Shown one piece after another: positions 1 through 6,235 of a DNA stretch of 13,942 nucleotides. The notes under the pieces were generated by a model. It had not been told where the DNA came from, ran no database searches, and saw only the letters and a list, made by a program, of their open reading frames with translations. Within the stretch, counting starts at the first letter, position 1, and each line of letters begins with the position of its first letter. A program made the translations under genes and the position numbers. Source of the stretch: Candidatus Hodarchaeota archaeon (GTDB lineage Archaea; Asgardarchaeota; Heimdallarchaeia; Hodarchaeales; Hodarchaeaceae); NCBI GenBank assembly GCA_030589605.1, contig JAUUVJ010000048.1:1-13942 (forward strand), written 5' to 3'.

Positions 1-246
1 ACTGATGGGGATCTCTTCTGCTCAATCACCACTATTTCGACTTTGTTTACTATTCCTTTATAAACCTTTTCGCAAAACTTATATAGTTGAAAAGTTATTA
101 TATTAAGGTTTTTCAATTCTCGAATTTCAGTTGTGATTTTCAAAGTGCATTCAGGATGTAGTGGATTATAGATTTTCTATTTTCTGATTCCTTTTTGGCC
201 CTTTATTAAGTTTTACAATATTTACTATTCTGAATTTTCATAAAGA
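1..246. other. Intergenic left edge, AT-rich, no supported gene
   Basis: No convincing coding sequence is visible. A TATA-like element (tatatag, about 80-86) and a second one (tttataaa, 58-65) could drive a minus-strand gene starting near the left edge: on the minus strand a GTG codon at 32-30 is followed by nine open codons to the end of the window. That is too short to call. No poly-T run on the minus strand follows the propeller gene stop at 247. Confidence 0.3.
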
Positions 247-1617
247 TCATTTCTTCTTTCGTTTGTTACTTACGATTGTAACTGTTAACAGAGCGCAAAA
301 TATAGCTAATATTTCAAAACCAGGGGTTGATATGACATATTTGTAATGTTCTTTGACGTTTGTCTTTATGAACCATACTTCTGCTGAATCAATTAGAGAA
401 TGAGTATCATACACACCTGCAAGAATAATCCCTCCGTCATTAGTAATCAAACCAGAAAAAGCTTCATCATCTTCAATCCCGCCAAATGTTTGATTCCATT
501 CCATGTGTCCAGTTATATTGGTCTTAACTAAGCACATATCTTGATAATAAATAGGATACAATTGAGCTGTCCCTATTAGTACATATCCGCCATCTGGAGT
601 TGGAATAATCGAATTTACTCTATCGATTCCCTGTCCTCCATAAGTTCGGTTCCATTCAGTATGTCCACTAGCATTTGTCTTTACTAACCACATATCCTCG
701 AAACTATCATTAGAGGTGTCTGTTGTGTACCCAGTTATTGCATATCCACCATCAGTAGTAGCGATTAACGCCCTTGCTTCATCATTTTGTTCTCTTCCAT
801 AAGTTCGACTACATTCAAGTTTGCCAGTAGCTTTGGTTTTCACTAATATCATGTCAAGTGTACCGTTATACGCCGAACCAGTTGATCCAGCTAGTGCATA
901 TCCACCATCAGTGGTAGTAATAATATCATAAGCTGTACTTTCATCTTCTCCTCCAAAGGTTTGATTCCATTCCATTTTTCCTACAGTATCGACCTTAACT
1001 AACCACATTGCACATTTGCTAGATGAAACAACAGGCGTTGTACTGCCCGCTAGAATATACCCCCCATCTGTAGTCGCGATAACTGAATGGGCCTTTTCCC
1101 ACCCATCTCCTCCATATGTTTGAGTCCATTCAGTATGTCCATTAGCATTTGTCTTGATTAACCACATGGATTGAAAACCAGTACCATAAGAATATGTGTA
1201 CCCTGCTAATGCATATCCTCCATCTTTAGTAGTTACTATCGAATAAGTAATCTCACTACTGACTCCTCCATAAGTTTTATTCCATTTCATGCCTCCCGCG
1301 GTATCAAGCTTTACTAAATAGACATCTTCTTGCCCATTACCATATGATTCAGTAGAGCCTGCTAATGCATATCCCCCGTCAGCTGAAGCGACAATTGAAT
1401 ATGCAACATCTGTTTCACTTCCTCCGTATTGATAGGAAAGAACCCCCCCTTGTATAAAAGAATCGCTTTTTCCATTTAGATAAGCATTATTAGGTATAAT
1501 TCCAGCTGTAATAAATATAGTTAGCATAATTATTACGAACACACTACATAAATACAATTTTCTGTTACTAAATTTGTTGGTTATAGTCATAATTGGATCA
1601 CATTGATAGTAGATCAT
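247..1617 (-). CDS. Secreted, membrane-anchored seven-repeat beta-propeller-like surface protein
   Basis: A 456-residue protein predicted to sit outside the cell. Residues about 20-40 form a hydrophobic signal or anchor segment after a short basic stretch. Seven repeats follow, each carrying a DGGYALAG-type motif, with the aspartates at about 80, 132, 184, 237, 289, 342 and 394, a regular 52-53 residue period. Each repeat also has a (D/E)xWLVK(T/V) strand and a WNxT(Y/F)GG strand, as expected for blades of a seven-bladed propeller. The C-terminus has a threonine-proline-glycine-phenylalanine motif (431-434), a hydrophobic helix and a basic tail (NKRKKK), which resembles PGF-CTERM archaeosortase signals. 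Several N-x-T/S sites could be glycosylated. The start could instead be the ATG at codon 10 (1590), which gives a more usual signal peptide. Ligand and role are unknown; the repeat and anchor architecture is clear. Confidence 0.8.
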   Translation of the reverse strand: MIYYQCDPIMTITNKFSNRKLYLCSVFVIIMLTIFITAGIIPNNAYLNGKSDSFIQGGVLSYQYGGSETDVAYSIVASADGGYALAGSTESYGNGQEDVYLVKLDTAGGMKWNKTYGGVSSEITYSIVTTKDGGYALAGYTYSYGTGFQSMWLIKTNANGHTEWTQTYGGDGWEKAHSVIATTDGGYILAGSTTPVVSSSKCAMWLVKVDTVGKMEWNQTFGGEDESTAYDIITTTDGGYALAGSTGSAYNGTLDMILVKTKATGKLECSRTYGREQNDEARALIATTDGGYAITGYTTDTSNDSFEDMWLVKTNASGHTEWNRTYGGQGIDRVNSIIPTPDGGYVLIGTAQLYPIYYQDMCLVKTNITGHMEWNQTFGGIEDDEAFSGLITNDGGIILAGVYDTHSLIDSAEVWFIKTNVKEHYKYVISTPGFEILAIFCALLTVTIVSNKRKKK

Positions 1618-1639
1618 CTTTTTTTACATTTAAGCTTCT

Positions 1640-1647
1640 TTATAAAA
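1640..1647 (-). promoter_or_regulatory. TATA box of the propeller gene
   Basis: The minus strand reads ttttataaag. Its centre lies about 27 bases upstream of the ATG at 1617, so transcription would begin at or next to that ATG (leaderless), or give a leader of about 27 bases to the alternative ATG at 1590. Confidence 0.4.
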
Positions 1648-1736
1648 TATATTTTTTGTGAATTCAATCTTTCTTCAATAATGAGTTTTAATGATTCATA
1701 ATCCATTCTTTGGATGAAAAAGTACTGTTTAAATGT

Positions 1737-1744
1737 AAAAAAAA
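1737..1744 (-). terminator. Poly-T terminator candidate downstream of the PAC2 gene
   Basis: There is a run of eight T on the minus strand about 170 bases past the PAC2-gene stop. Archaeal termination often needs only a T-rich tract. The distance from the stop makes the assignment weak. Confidence 0.25.
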
Positions 1745-1914
1745 TATTGAAACTCATGGAGGGGACATTTGGATAACTTCTGTAGGTATAAATCTAGGTA
1801 CAGAAGTATATATTCTATTGCCATTAATGGGCAGAGAATTAATTTATTTTAATTTAATTTATTTAAATTTAATCTAGAAGTACATAATAGTTTAACTATC
1901 CCAGTTTTTATCTT

Positions 1915-2688
1915 CTAGATATAATAGGCAGGCCCTTTTCCTTTATCATCATCACTTTGTTCAAGCACTTCACGTGCTAAGCTAGTGATTCTGTCATTTT
2001 TTTCTTGCGCTTCTTCTATTGCTTCTTCTAAATTATCCATATCTATGTCTAACCCAAATAATTCAGCAATTTTTATCAAAAGAGCTTTGCTAGCAAGGGG
2101 ATCCGTTCCTGCAAGAGTTAATTTTCCTAGTAAACCGAAACTTTTCATATTTCTTTCTGCAGCTAATGCTGAAAGCACACCTACTGCACCTGTCACTTCC
2201 CCACCTTTCAAAAGATCTATTTTATTCTCTTCAAGAAAGTCGACTGTTTGTTTATCATATCCAAAGCCTGCTATTTCGGGGCCATCTTCATGTACTCTAA
2301 GTCCCCCTAAACAAATCATTGTATCGGCTTTATTTTCTTTTACATAATCTAATACTTCATTTAAAACTTGTATAATTCCGATATCGTGGGGTTGTGCGTC
2401 TCCTGTCAGTATTAATAGATTAGGAGTTGTTTTAGTGATAGCATAAAATTCCATTCGAGCCAATTTTCCCATCCCAGTTTTGCTATCAATTTGAACTACT
2501 GGGGGGAAGAATGAACTGTATAATCTAGCAACTTCTTTCCCTTCGAATGCTTTAATCAGATAGTTGGCAGCAATTTTGCCTATTAGACCCATTCCAGGTA
2601 ATCCTTGTATAACTACAGCTGGTCCTTTGATATTCGTCTCAGACATTCTATGTAAGTAGGTGAATGAATTTCCATTTGGTTTACTCAA
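1915..2688 (-). CDS. PAC2-family protein (proteasome assembly chaperone-like) with HbYX-like C-terminus
   Basis: A 257-residue soluble protein of the PAC2 family (archaeal PbaA/PbaB-like; eukaryotic Pba1/Pba2 are relatives). The N-terminal part carries the family signature PAVVIQGLPGMGLIGKIAA (about residues 23-41). A later glycine-rich segment, ICLGGLRVHEDGPEI (about 125-139), and a (T/S)GAVGVLSALAAE segment are also typical. The acidic C-terminal helix ends in A-Y-Y-I: tyrosine is penultimate and follows an aromatic residue, matching the HbYX type of motif that docks proteasome-binding factors on the 20S ring. A role as 20S proteasome chaperone or regulator is inferred from family and tail. 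Translation starts at a TTG codon, chosen because a strong Shine-Dalgarno (GAGGTCAT, 2694-2701) sits five bases upstream; the internal ATG at 2646 has none. The gene stops at TAG and is probably monocistronic. Confidence 0.85.
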   Translation of the reverse strand: MSKPNGNSFTYLHRMSETNIKGPAVVIQGLPGMGLIGKIAANYLIKAFEGKEVARLYSSFFPPVVQIDSKTGMGKLARMEFYAITKTTPNLLILTGDAQPHDIGIIQVLNEVLDYVKENKADTMICLGGLRVHEDGPEIAGFGYDKQTVDFLEENKIDLLKGGEVTGAVGVLSALAAERNMKSFGLLGKLTLAGTDPLASKALLIKIAELFGLDIDMDNLEEAIEEAQEKNDRITSLAREVLEQSDDDKGKGPAYYI

Positions 2689-2693
2689 GTACT

Positions 2694-2701
2694 ATGACCT
2701 C
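2694..2701 (-). promoter_or_regulatory. Shine-Dalgarno that decides the TTG start of the PAC2 gene
   Basis: The minus strand reads GAGGTCAT, five bases before TTG at 2688. No comparable site precedes the first internal ATG (2646), so the TTG start is preferred. Confidence 0.6.
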
Positions 2702-2916
2702 ATGCAATGTATTCTTGAATTTTATTTTATTGACTAGCTTTCTCTTAAAATCTATGAATGTGTGAGTACAAGTAGAACACAGATCAGTACACTTTTGAAC
2801 TATTTTTAATTGTTCATTAACAGTGATACTATTCAGACGCTTTAATTCAACAATTATAATTTAAATTATGATGAAAAATGAGAGAGATTTGATATAAATG
2901 ATTTTGATTGGTTCTT

Positions 2917-2924
2917 AAAAAAAA
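2917..2924 (-). terminator. Poly-T terminator after radA
   Basis: There is a T8 run on the minus strand, about 20 bases beyond the radA stop codon at 2944. Position and length suit archaeal T-tract termination. Confidence 0.5.
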
Positions 2925-2943
2925 TTTGATTATTTTTACATGT

Positions 2944-3906
2944 TTAATAATCTAGTGGGGGTCCATCTCTTATTCCTTGGGGTGTGATGTGAAAGACAGC
3001 CTCTCGTTCTGGTAATTCTGGTGAGTCAAATATACGTGCTATTCTTGTAGTTCCACGAGATTTTCTTAACAATATTCTATGGGTAGGTCTATGTCCCCAA
3101 GCAAAGCCTAATGCTGGCTCCAGATTGCTTGTTCCAGCAAAGATTCCATCTGGATTACTAAGAATTTGATTCGTAGTCATAACTGCTAAATCATATGCTT
3201 CTGCTACTCTTTGCAATGTTTCTGCGTGTGACATCAGTTTTTGTTGCCTACGTGGTAGATTATCTTTACCGGGGAATTCAGCTCTAAAATGAGAAGCCAT
3301 TGAGTCTACAATGACTAATCTGATATTATTCGATTCTATCAACTTATCAGCTTTTTCTACTATTTGAATTTGATGATCTACGTTAAAGGCTCTACTTACG
3401 TAAATATTTTTCAAAAATAGTTTAGGATCGTCGGTGAAAGAATAACTCATTTCAGCTACTCTAGCAGGTGCGAACGTATTTTCGGTGTCTATAAAAAGTG
3501 CTTTTCCATTTAGGCCTCCTTCTTCTATTGAACGCTGGATATTAACACAGAGTTGGAATGCTATTTGGGTTTTTCCAGTAGCAAATGCTCCACTAAATTC
3601 AGTTATTGCACCTACTGATAAACCCCCTCCGAGGATGTCATCCAGTTGCTGTGAAGAAGTTGTAATTCGTGGTTTAGCTATTCTTTTTTCTAATAGTTCA
3701 TCTGCTGTGATTGGTTCTGCCATTCCAATTTGTTTTCGTGCTTGATTAACAGCCCTTTCGGCTGATTTTTTATTAATTTCACATCTACGTGCGACTTCTT
3801 CTGGAGGACATGCAGCTAATGCTATAACTGTTGGAAACTGTTCTTGAAGTCGTTCGCGTATTTCTGTTGATATCTTCAATGATGAGAAGTCTTGATTTTT
3901 TGACAT
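2944..3906 (-). CDS. radA: DNA repair and recombination protein RadA
   Basis: Archaeal RecA/Rad51-family recombinase, which forms ATP-dependent filaments on single-stranded DNA and promotes strand exchange. The product has 320 residues, the usual family length, counted from the ATG at 3906. That start is preferred because AGGGAA precedes it; an in-frame ATG at 3927 adds seven residues (MLLKGII). Residue numbers here are for the 320-residue form. The N-terminus (about 10-62) is the helix-hairpin-helix DNA-binding domain that separates RadA from RadB. The ATPase core has Walker A GAFATGKT (about 106-113; most RadA have a GEFGSGKT-like loop, so the second residue is alanine here), FIDTEN, NIYVSRAFNVDHQ, Walker B LVIVDS (about 197-202), the L1 region (RAEFPGKDNLPRRQQK), the L2 region (NPDGIFAGTSNLEPALG) and the C-terminal RGTTRIARIFDSPELPE block. 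The gene appears monocistronic, with its own promoter and T-run terminator. Confidence 0.96.
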   Translation of the reverse strand: MSKNQDFSSLKISTEIRERLQEQFPTVIALAACPPEEVARRCEINKKSAERAVNQARKQIGMAEPITADELLEKRIAKPRITTSSQQLDDILGGGLSVGAITEFSGAFATGKTQIAFQLCVNIQRSIEEGGLNGKALFIDTENTFAPARVAEMSYSFTDDPKLFLKNIYVSRAFNVDHQIQIVEKADKLIESNNIRLVIVDSMASHFRAEFPGKDNLPRRQQKLMSHAETLQRVAEAYDLAVMTTNQILSNPDGIFAGTSNLEPALGFAWGHRPTHRILLRKSRGTTRIARIFDSPELPEREAVFHITPQGIRDGPPLDY

Positions 3907-3950
3907 TATTATTCCCTTAAGTAGCATTCATTGATTTGCACTGGATTGGC

Positions 3951-3964
3951 ACTAATTATAGTGT
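3951..3964 (-). promoter_or_regulatory. radA promoter: TATA box inside a small inverted repeat
   Basis: CACTA-ATTA-TAGTG is an inverted repeat with perfect 5-base arms. On the minus strand it contains ctataatta, a TATA-like box centred about 26 bases upstream of a plausible transcription start near 3932. The leader to the ATG at 3906 would be about 26 bases. The symmetry over the box could be an operator or chance. Confidence 0.35.
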
Positions 3965-4020
3965 AACTATGGTGAAGTTCTTTTTTATAGGTATATTAGG
4001 TTTTCGAGATAGATTCTGTT

Positions 4021-4929
4021 CTATTTTCGAATTTTTATTTCGATATAATCAATAATATTTTTAGCTACAGATATATGTGGATTAGCACTCTCAAATGCTT
4101 TCCAACCTGGACAAGCGTTTACTTCAAGCACATAAACGTTTTCATCTGTTGGGAATAAATCAATTCCAGCTATTTCGATCCCTACTCGGTTGACAATCTT
4201 AATTGTTAGTTCCTCTTCCTCTGATGTTAGTTTGTATGGAATACACTCAGCTCCTTGAGCAAAATTCGTCCGCCATTCACCTTTTGATGAAATACGTCGC
4301 ATTGCACCTAGTACTGTTTTTCCAACAATTAATACACGTATATCCTCACTTGGAGTATTTTCAGAGCTTGTGGTATTTTTCAAATATTCTTGTACAATGA
4401 TAGGAGAGCTATTATTAATAAATAAAGCATCTACTATTTCATGAGCTGTTCTACAATTTGGAGCCAGAATGGTACCCATACCCCTAGTTGCATTCGGGAT
4501 TTTTATTACAACTGGAAACTTAAAACGAGTCATTACCTCTTCGAACATGTATGCATTACTAATCAAGAGAGTTGTTGGTATCTTTAAACTTGGAATACCT
4601 TTCAGTGCTTGAAAGCACCTAAACTTGTTTCGAGCTAAATATAATGCTTCTGCTGACAGGGTTGTTGGAATACCCATTAATTCGAATTGTTTCAGACAAA
4701 ATAACCCTAGCTCGGTCTGCGTTCGACCTATTCTAGGGATAACTCCCGCTATTCCTTTCAATGATTGATCAGCGAATATTGCATCAATATCACGATTACT
4801 TATCATTGGAGATACGTACTGAGTTGATAAAAAGACACTTGAATGATTTTTTCGATGATCCAGTTCTTTGAGGAGCTGATTTGTAGGAAAATACTCACGA
4901 TTCTTACTCAATACTCCAATTTGGACCAT
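4021..4929 (-). CDS. RimK-family ATP-grasp ligase, amino-acid (glutamate-type) ligase
   Basis: A 302-residue ATP-grasp enzyme of the RimK/LysX/MptN/CofF group. These enzymes make an acyl-phosphate from ATP and join an amino acid, often glutamate, to a protein C-terminus, a carrier or a cofactor. The N-terminal preATP-grasp region has the PRIGRT motif (65-70). The ATP-grasp domain shows VVIKIPNATRGMGT (glycine-rich nucleotide loop, about 140-153), IIVQEYL (about 177-183), DIRVLIVG (196-203), EWRTNFAQGAE (218-228), AGIDLFP (254-260) and the Mg-binding EVNACPGW (269-276). The substrate cannot be read from the sequence; coenzyme F420, tetrahydromethanopterin, LysW-type and ribosomal-protein ligases all share this frame. 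The start ATG follows a GTGAGAT element. The stop is TAG. It stands alone between radA and the tRNA. Confidence 0.87.
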   Translation of the reverse strand: MVQIGVLSKNREYFPTNQLLKELDHRKNHSSVFLSTQYVSPMISNRDIDAIFADQSLKGIAGVIPRIGRTQTELGLFCLKQFELMGIPTTLSAEALYLARNKFRCFQALKGIPSLKIPTTLLISNAYMFEEVMTRFKFPVVIKIPNATRGMGTILAPNCRTAHEIVDALFINNSSPIIVQEYLKNTTSSENTPSEDIRVLIVGKTVLGAMRRISSKGEWRTNFAQGAECIPYKLTSEEEELTIKIVNRVGIEIAGIDLFPTDENVYVLEVNACPGWKAFESANPHISVAKNIIDYIEIKIRK

Positions 4930-4973
4930 TTATCTCACAATTTTTGATACTGGAATTTTAATCCTAAATATCT

Positions 4974-4990
4974 ATTCCTTATCTAGGAAT
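4974..4990. repeat. Small inverted repeat upstream of the ATP-grasp gene
   Basis: ATTCC and GGAAT arms (4974-4978 and 4986-4990) are separated by seven bases, about 45-60 bases upstream of the ATP-grasp start. A TATA-like ttataataatt lies just beyond on the minus strand (about 4987-4997). It may be a regulatory site; five-base arms are weak evidence. Confidence 0.2.
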
Positions 4991-5045
4991 TATTATAAGA
5001 TTATTTGATCTCTAAATATCTCAATAAAAGATTATTTCTCTCCTC

Positions 5046-5051
5046 AAAAAA
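5046..5051 (-). terminator. Poly-T terminator after the tRNA
   Basis: There is a T6 run on the minus strand, 32 bases past the tRNA 3' end at 5083. It would end the uS2-Rpo10-tRNA transcript. Confidence 0.35.
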
Positions 5052-5082
5052 GATTTTTTTTAAAACGTCTTATACTGGAATA

Positions 5083-5189
5083 TGGCCCCGCTCAGATTCG
5101 AACTGAGGTCAGAGAGCATGTCCAAACGGATCATTCATTAAGAACCGTTTTATAGAACCCTCTATGATGGTCCACTACACTACGGGGCT
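5083..5189 (-). tRNA. Intron-containing tRNA, Gln/Glu-type body; anticodon unresolved (CUA by canonical counting)
   Basis: The gene gives a 73-nt mature tRNA after removal of a 34-nt intron. The T arm is perfect (stem CTCAG/CTGAG, loop TTCGAAT). The acceptor 3' strand is CGGGGCC followed by discriminator A73; CCA is not encoded. The D arm (GTGT-AGTGGACC-ATCAT with A14, G15, G18, G19, A21) and the four-base variable loop TGAC match archaeal Gln/Glu/Asp tRNAs, and A1 resembles tRNA-Gln. The anticodon stem is GAGGG/CTCTC (5158-5162 with 5112-5116). With the intron at the canonical 37/38 site the loop reads TTCTATG, so positions 34-36 are CTA, an amber anticodon, with an unusual U37. Base 1 (A) faces C72, a mismatch. 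It begins four bases after the Rpo10 stop, so it is probably processed from the same transcript. It is clearly a tRNA; identity is uncertain, and a pseudo-tRNA or an extra processing step is possible. Confidence 0.8.
5118..5151 (-). other. tRNA intron at canonical position 37/38 (BHB type)
   Basis: This 34-nt insert lies inside the anticodon loop. Its inner helix is AAACGG/CCGTTT (six pairs). Between this and the anticodon stem lie seven bases on each strand, which can be laid out as a three-base bulge, a four-base central helix (TTCT against GGAC, three pairs) and a second three-base bulge. That is the bulge-helix-bulge cut by the archaeal tRNA endonuclease. A one-base shifted layout (TCTA/TGGA central helix, bulges TAA and CAT) pairs perfectly but would leave a nine-base loop. 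Confidence 0.65.
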
Positions 5190-5193
5190 CGAT

Positions 5194-5397
5194 TTAGCGA
5201 GTAGGACTGGAAAAAATCAAGATATTATCTATTAGTTCAACATGTGTTATTAACATTCGACGACAACAATACCGAGTCAATCCAAAATCATCAAGAAGTT
5301 CACCTGCATCCACTCCTCCTTTTAAACCTTTTAAGAAATCATCATATAAATGAGCAATTACTTTTCCACATGTATAACAGCGGATTGGAATCATCAT
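5194..5397 (-). CDS. rpo10: DNA-directed RNA polymerase subunit N (Rpo10/Rpb10)
   Basis: A 67-residue archaeal homologue of eukaryotic Rpb10, a small zinc subunit that helps assemble the RNA polymerase platform. The N-terminal IPIRCYTCGK gives C7 and C10; RYCCRRML gives C44 and C45, completing the family's zinc site. The rest (DDFLKGLKGG, ELLDDFGLTR, THVELID) follows the family closely and the length is normal. A Shine-Dalgarno GGTGA lies nine bases upstream of the first of two tandem ATG codons. It starts 29 bases after uS2 and is followed within four bases by the tRNA, consistent with one transcript. In many archaea Rpo10 likewise sits beside uS2 in a ribosomal-protein operon. Confidence 0.97.
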   Translation of the reverse strand: MMIPIRCYTCGKVIAHLYDDFLKGLKGGVDAGELLDDFGLTRYCCRRMLITHVELIDNILIFSSPTR

Positions 5398-5426
5398 AGA
5401 ACTTTTTCACCTTTTCCTTGTTGATT

Positions 5427-6114
5427 TCAATAATCTGAATCGTCTTGTTGAACTAGTCTTCGACCCCTAGGAGCTCTAAATAGTTCCACTCTCAACTTAG
5501 CATCTCTTTCAGGGGTTAATTCTCCGTTTTCCCTCAATATCTCTTTTGTTAATAACCAAAAAACCATGGCTAGAGAATTTCGTCCTTTATTATTGCAAGG
5601 AATTGCCAAATCAACACTGCTGACAACGTTATCTGTATCTACTAGTGATACAACCGGTGTACCTACTCGTTGTGCTTCTTTCAATGCCTGTTTATCGAAA
5701 TGAGGATCTGTTATTAAGACTGCATCTGGTTCCAGATAACGATATCGGCCTTTTATTGTAGGGTTCGTAAAAATACCTGGAATGAATCGGCCTGTGATAG
5801 CCGTGGCACCTGTTATCTTCGCAAACATTTCAACGGGATAAATACCGTATGCTCGAACGCTACATGCGACAACTCGTGATAATTTTAATCGAGCTAGGAA
5901 TTTTGCAGCAATTCGGATTCGTTCATCAGTTTTATGGACGTCTAGGACATAAAGGCCATCGCTGCGAGTACGATAGATAGCCCAGTGCATACTTTTCATA
6001 CCGCTTGAATTGCCGATTTTTCCCTTATATTACAGCTATAATACAAGTATGGATTCCGGCTTTCAAGTAGTCTTCTAGTGGAGCGAGCAATTCGCCGTCG
6101 TCTGAATTCTCCAT
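5427..6114 (-). CDS. rps2: Small ribosomal subunit protein uS2, interrupted by a 31-nt putative intron
   Basis: uS2 of the 30S subunit. Exon 1 (6114-6049, 22 codons) begins at ATG and encodes MENSDDGELLAPLEDYLKAG followed by I-H. Exon 2 (6017-5427) begins I-G-N-S-S-G and continues into the main body with SDGLYVLDVHKTDERIRIAA, ITGRFIPGIFTNP, YLEPDAVLITDPHFD, GTPVVSLVDTDN, IPCNNKGRNSLAMVFWLL. Joined, they give 218 residues, a normal length, and rebuild the archaeal YLxAGxHIG motif across the junction. Unspliced, exon 1 hits a stop in the intron and exon 2 could start only at an internal ATG (5999), losing about 28 conserved residues. A GAGGAA Shine-Dalgarno lies at 6125-6130. The gene follows Vps25 and precedes Rpo10. 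The gene identity is certain; the intron is an inference from reading frame and RNA fold. Confidence 0.93.
6018..6048 (-). other. Putative BHB intron in the uS2 mRNA
   Basis: The insert is 31 nt, so it breaks the frame. Its core is a nine-pair hairpin (6039-6047 with 6024-6032, one G-U pair, six-base loop). Outside it lie a 5' bulge A-T^A (6050-6048), a central helix ATCC/GGAA (6054-6051 with 6023-6020; three pairs and one A-A mismatch), a 3' bulge A-A^A (6019-6017) and an outer helix GCCG/CGGC (6060-6057 with 6015-6012), extended by TTGAA/TTCAA. Cutting each bulge after its second base, the known rule for archaeal splicing endonuclease, joins CAT directly to ATC-GGC and restores the uS2 frame. 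Confidence 0.72.
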
Positions 6115-6235
6115 TTGTCATAAATTCCTCGTTATTATCAATTGTTCCTGCTATAGGAATCATTCTAACACTTTTTTGTATAGGTTAAGTAGTTTTGCGG
6201 TTACTTTTGTTGTCAGTATTGCTGCTTTTCTTGTG

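Larger units (their letters stand above)
1618..1914. other. Intergenic: propeller-gene promoter, AT-rich repeats, possible PAC2 terminator
   Basis: This 297-base gap contains no ORF that looks coding. It holds a TATA-like box at 1640-1647, a minus-strand T8 run at 1737-1744, and a very AT-rich block around 1838-1876 built from short tttaattta-type direct repeats. Nothing else stands out. Confidence 0.4.

Noticed and set aside
1..32. Start of a minus-strand gene at the left edge (GTG at 32)
   Set aside because: Only ten or so codons are visible and the start lacks clear support.
5083..5189. tRNA-Pyl or general UAG reassignment
   Set aside because: The tRNA has a normal D arm, T arm and variable loop, unlike tRNA-Pyl, and four genes in the window stop at TAG at sensible family-length ends.
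5996..6121. A 41-codon arginine-rich ORF on the minus strand (MTNGEFRRRRIARS...) that overlaps uS2 exon 1 and the intron in another frame, with a closer-spaced Shine-Dalgarno
   Set aside because: The overlapping frame encodes the conserved uS2 N-terminus, which is far stronger evidence. The peptide resembles no protein I recognise, so it is probably a frame shadow, though its ATG sits well for the GAGGAA site.
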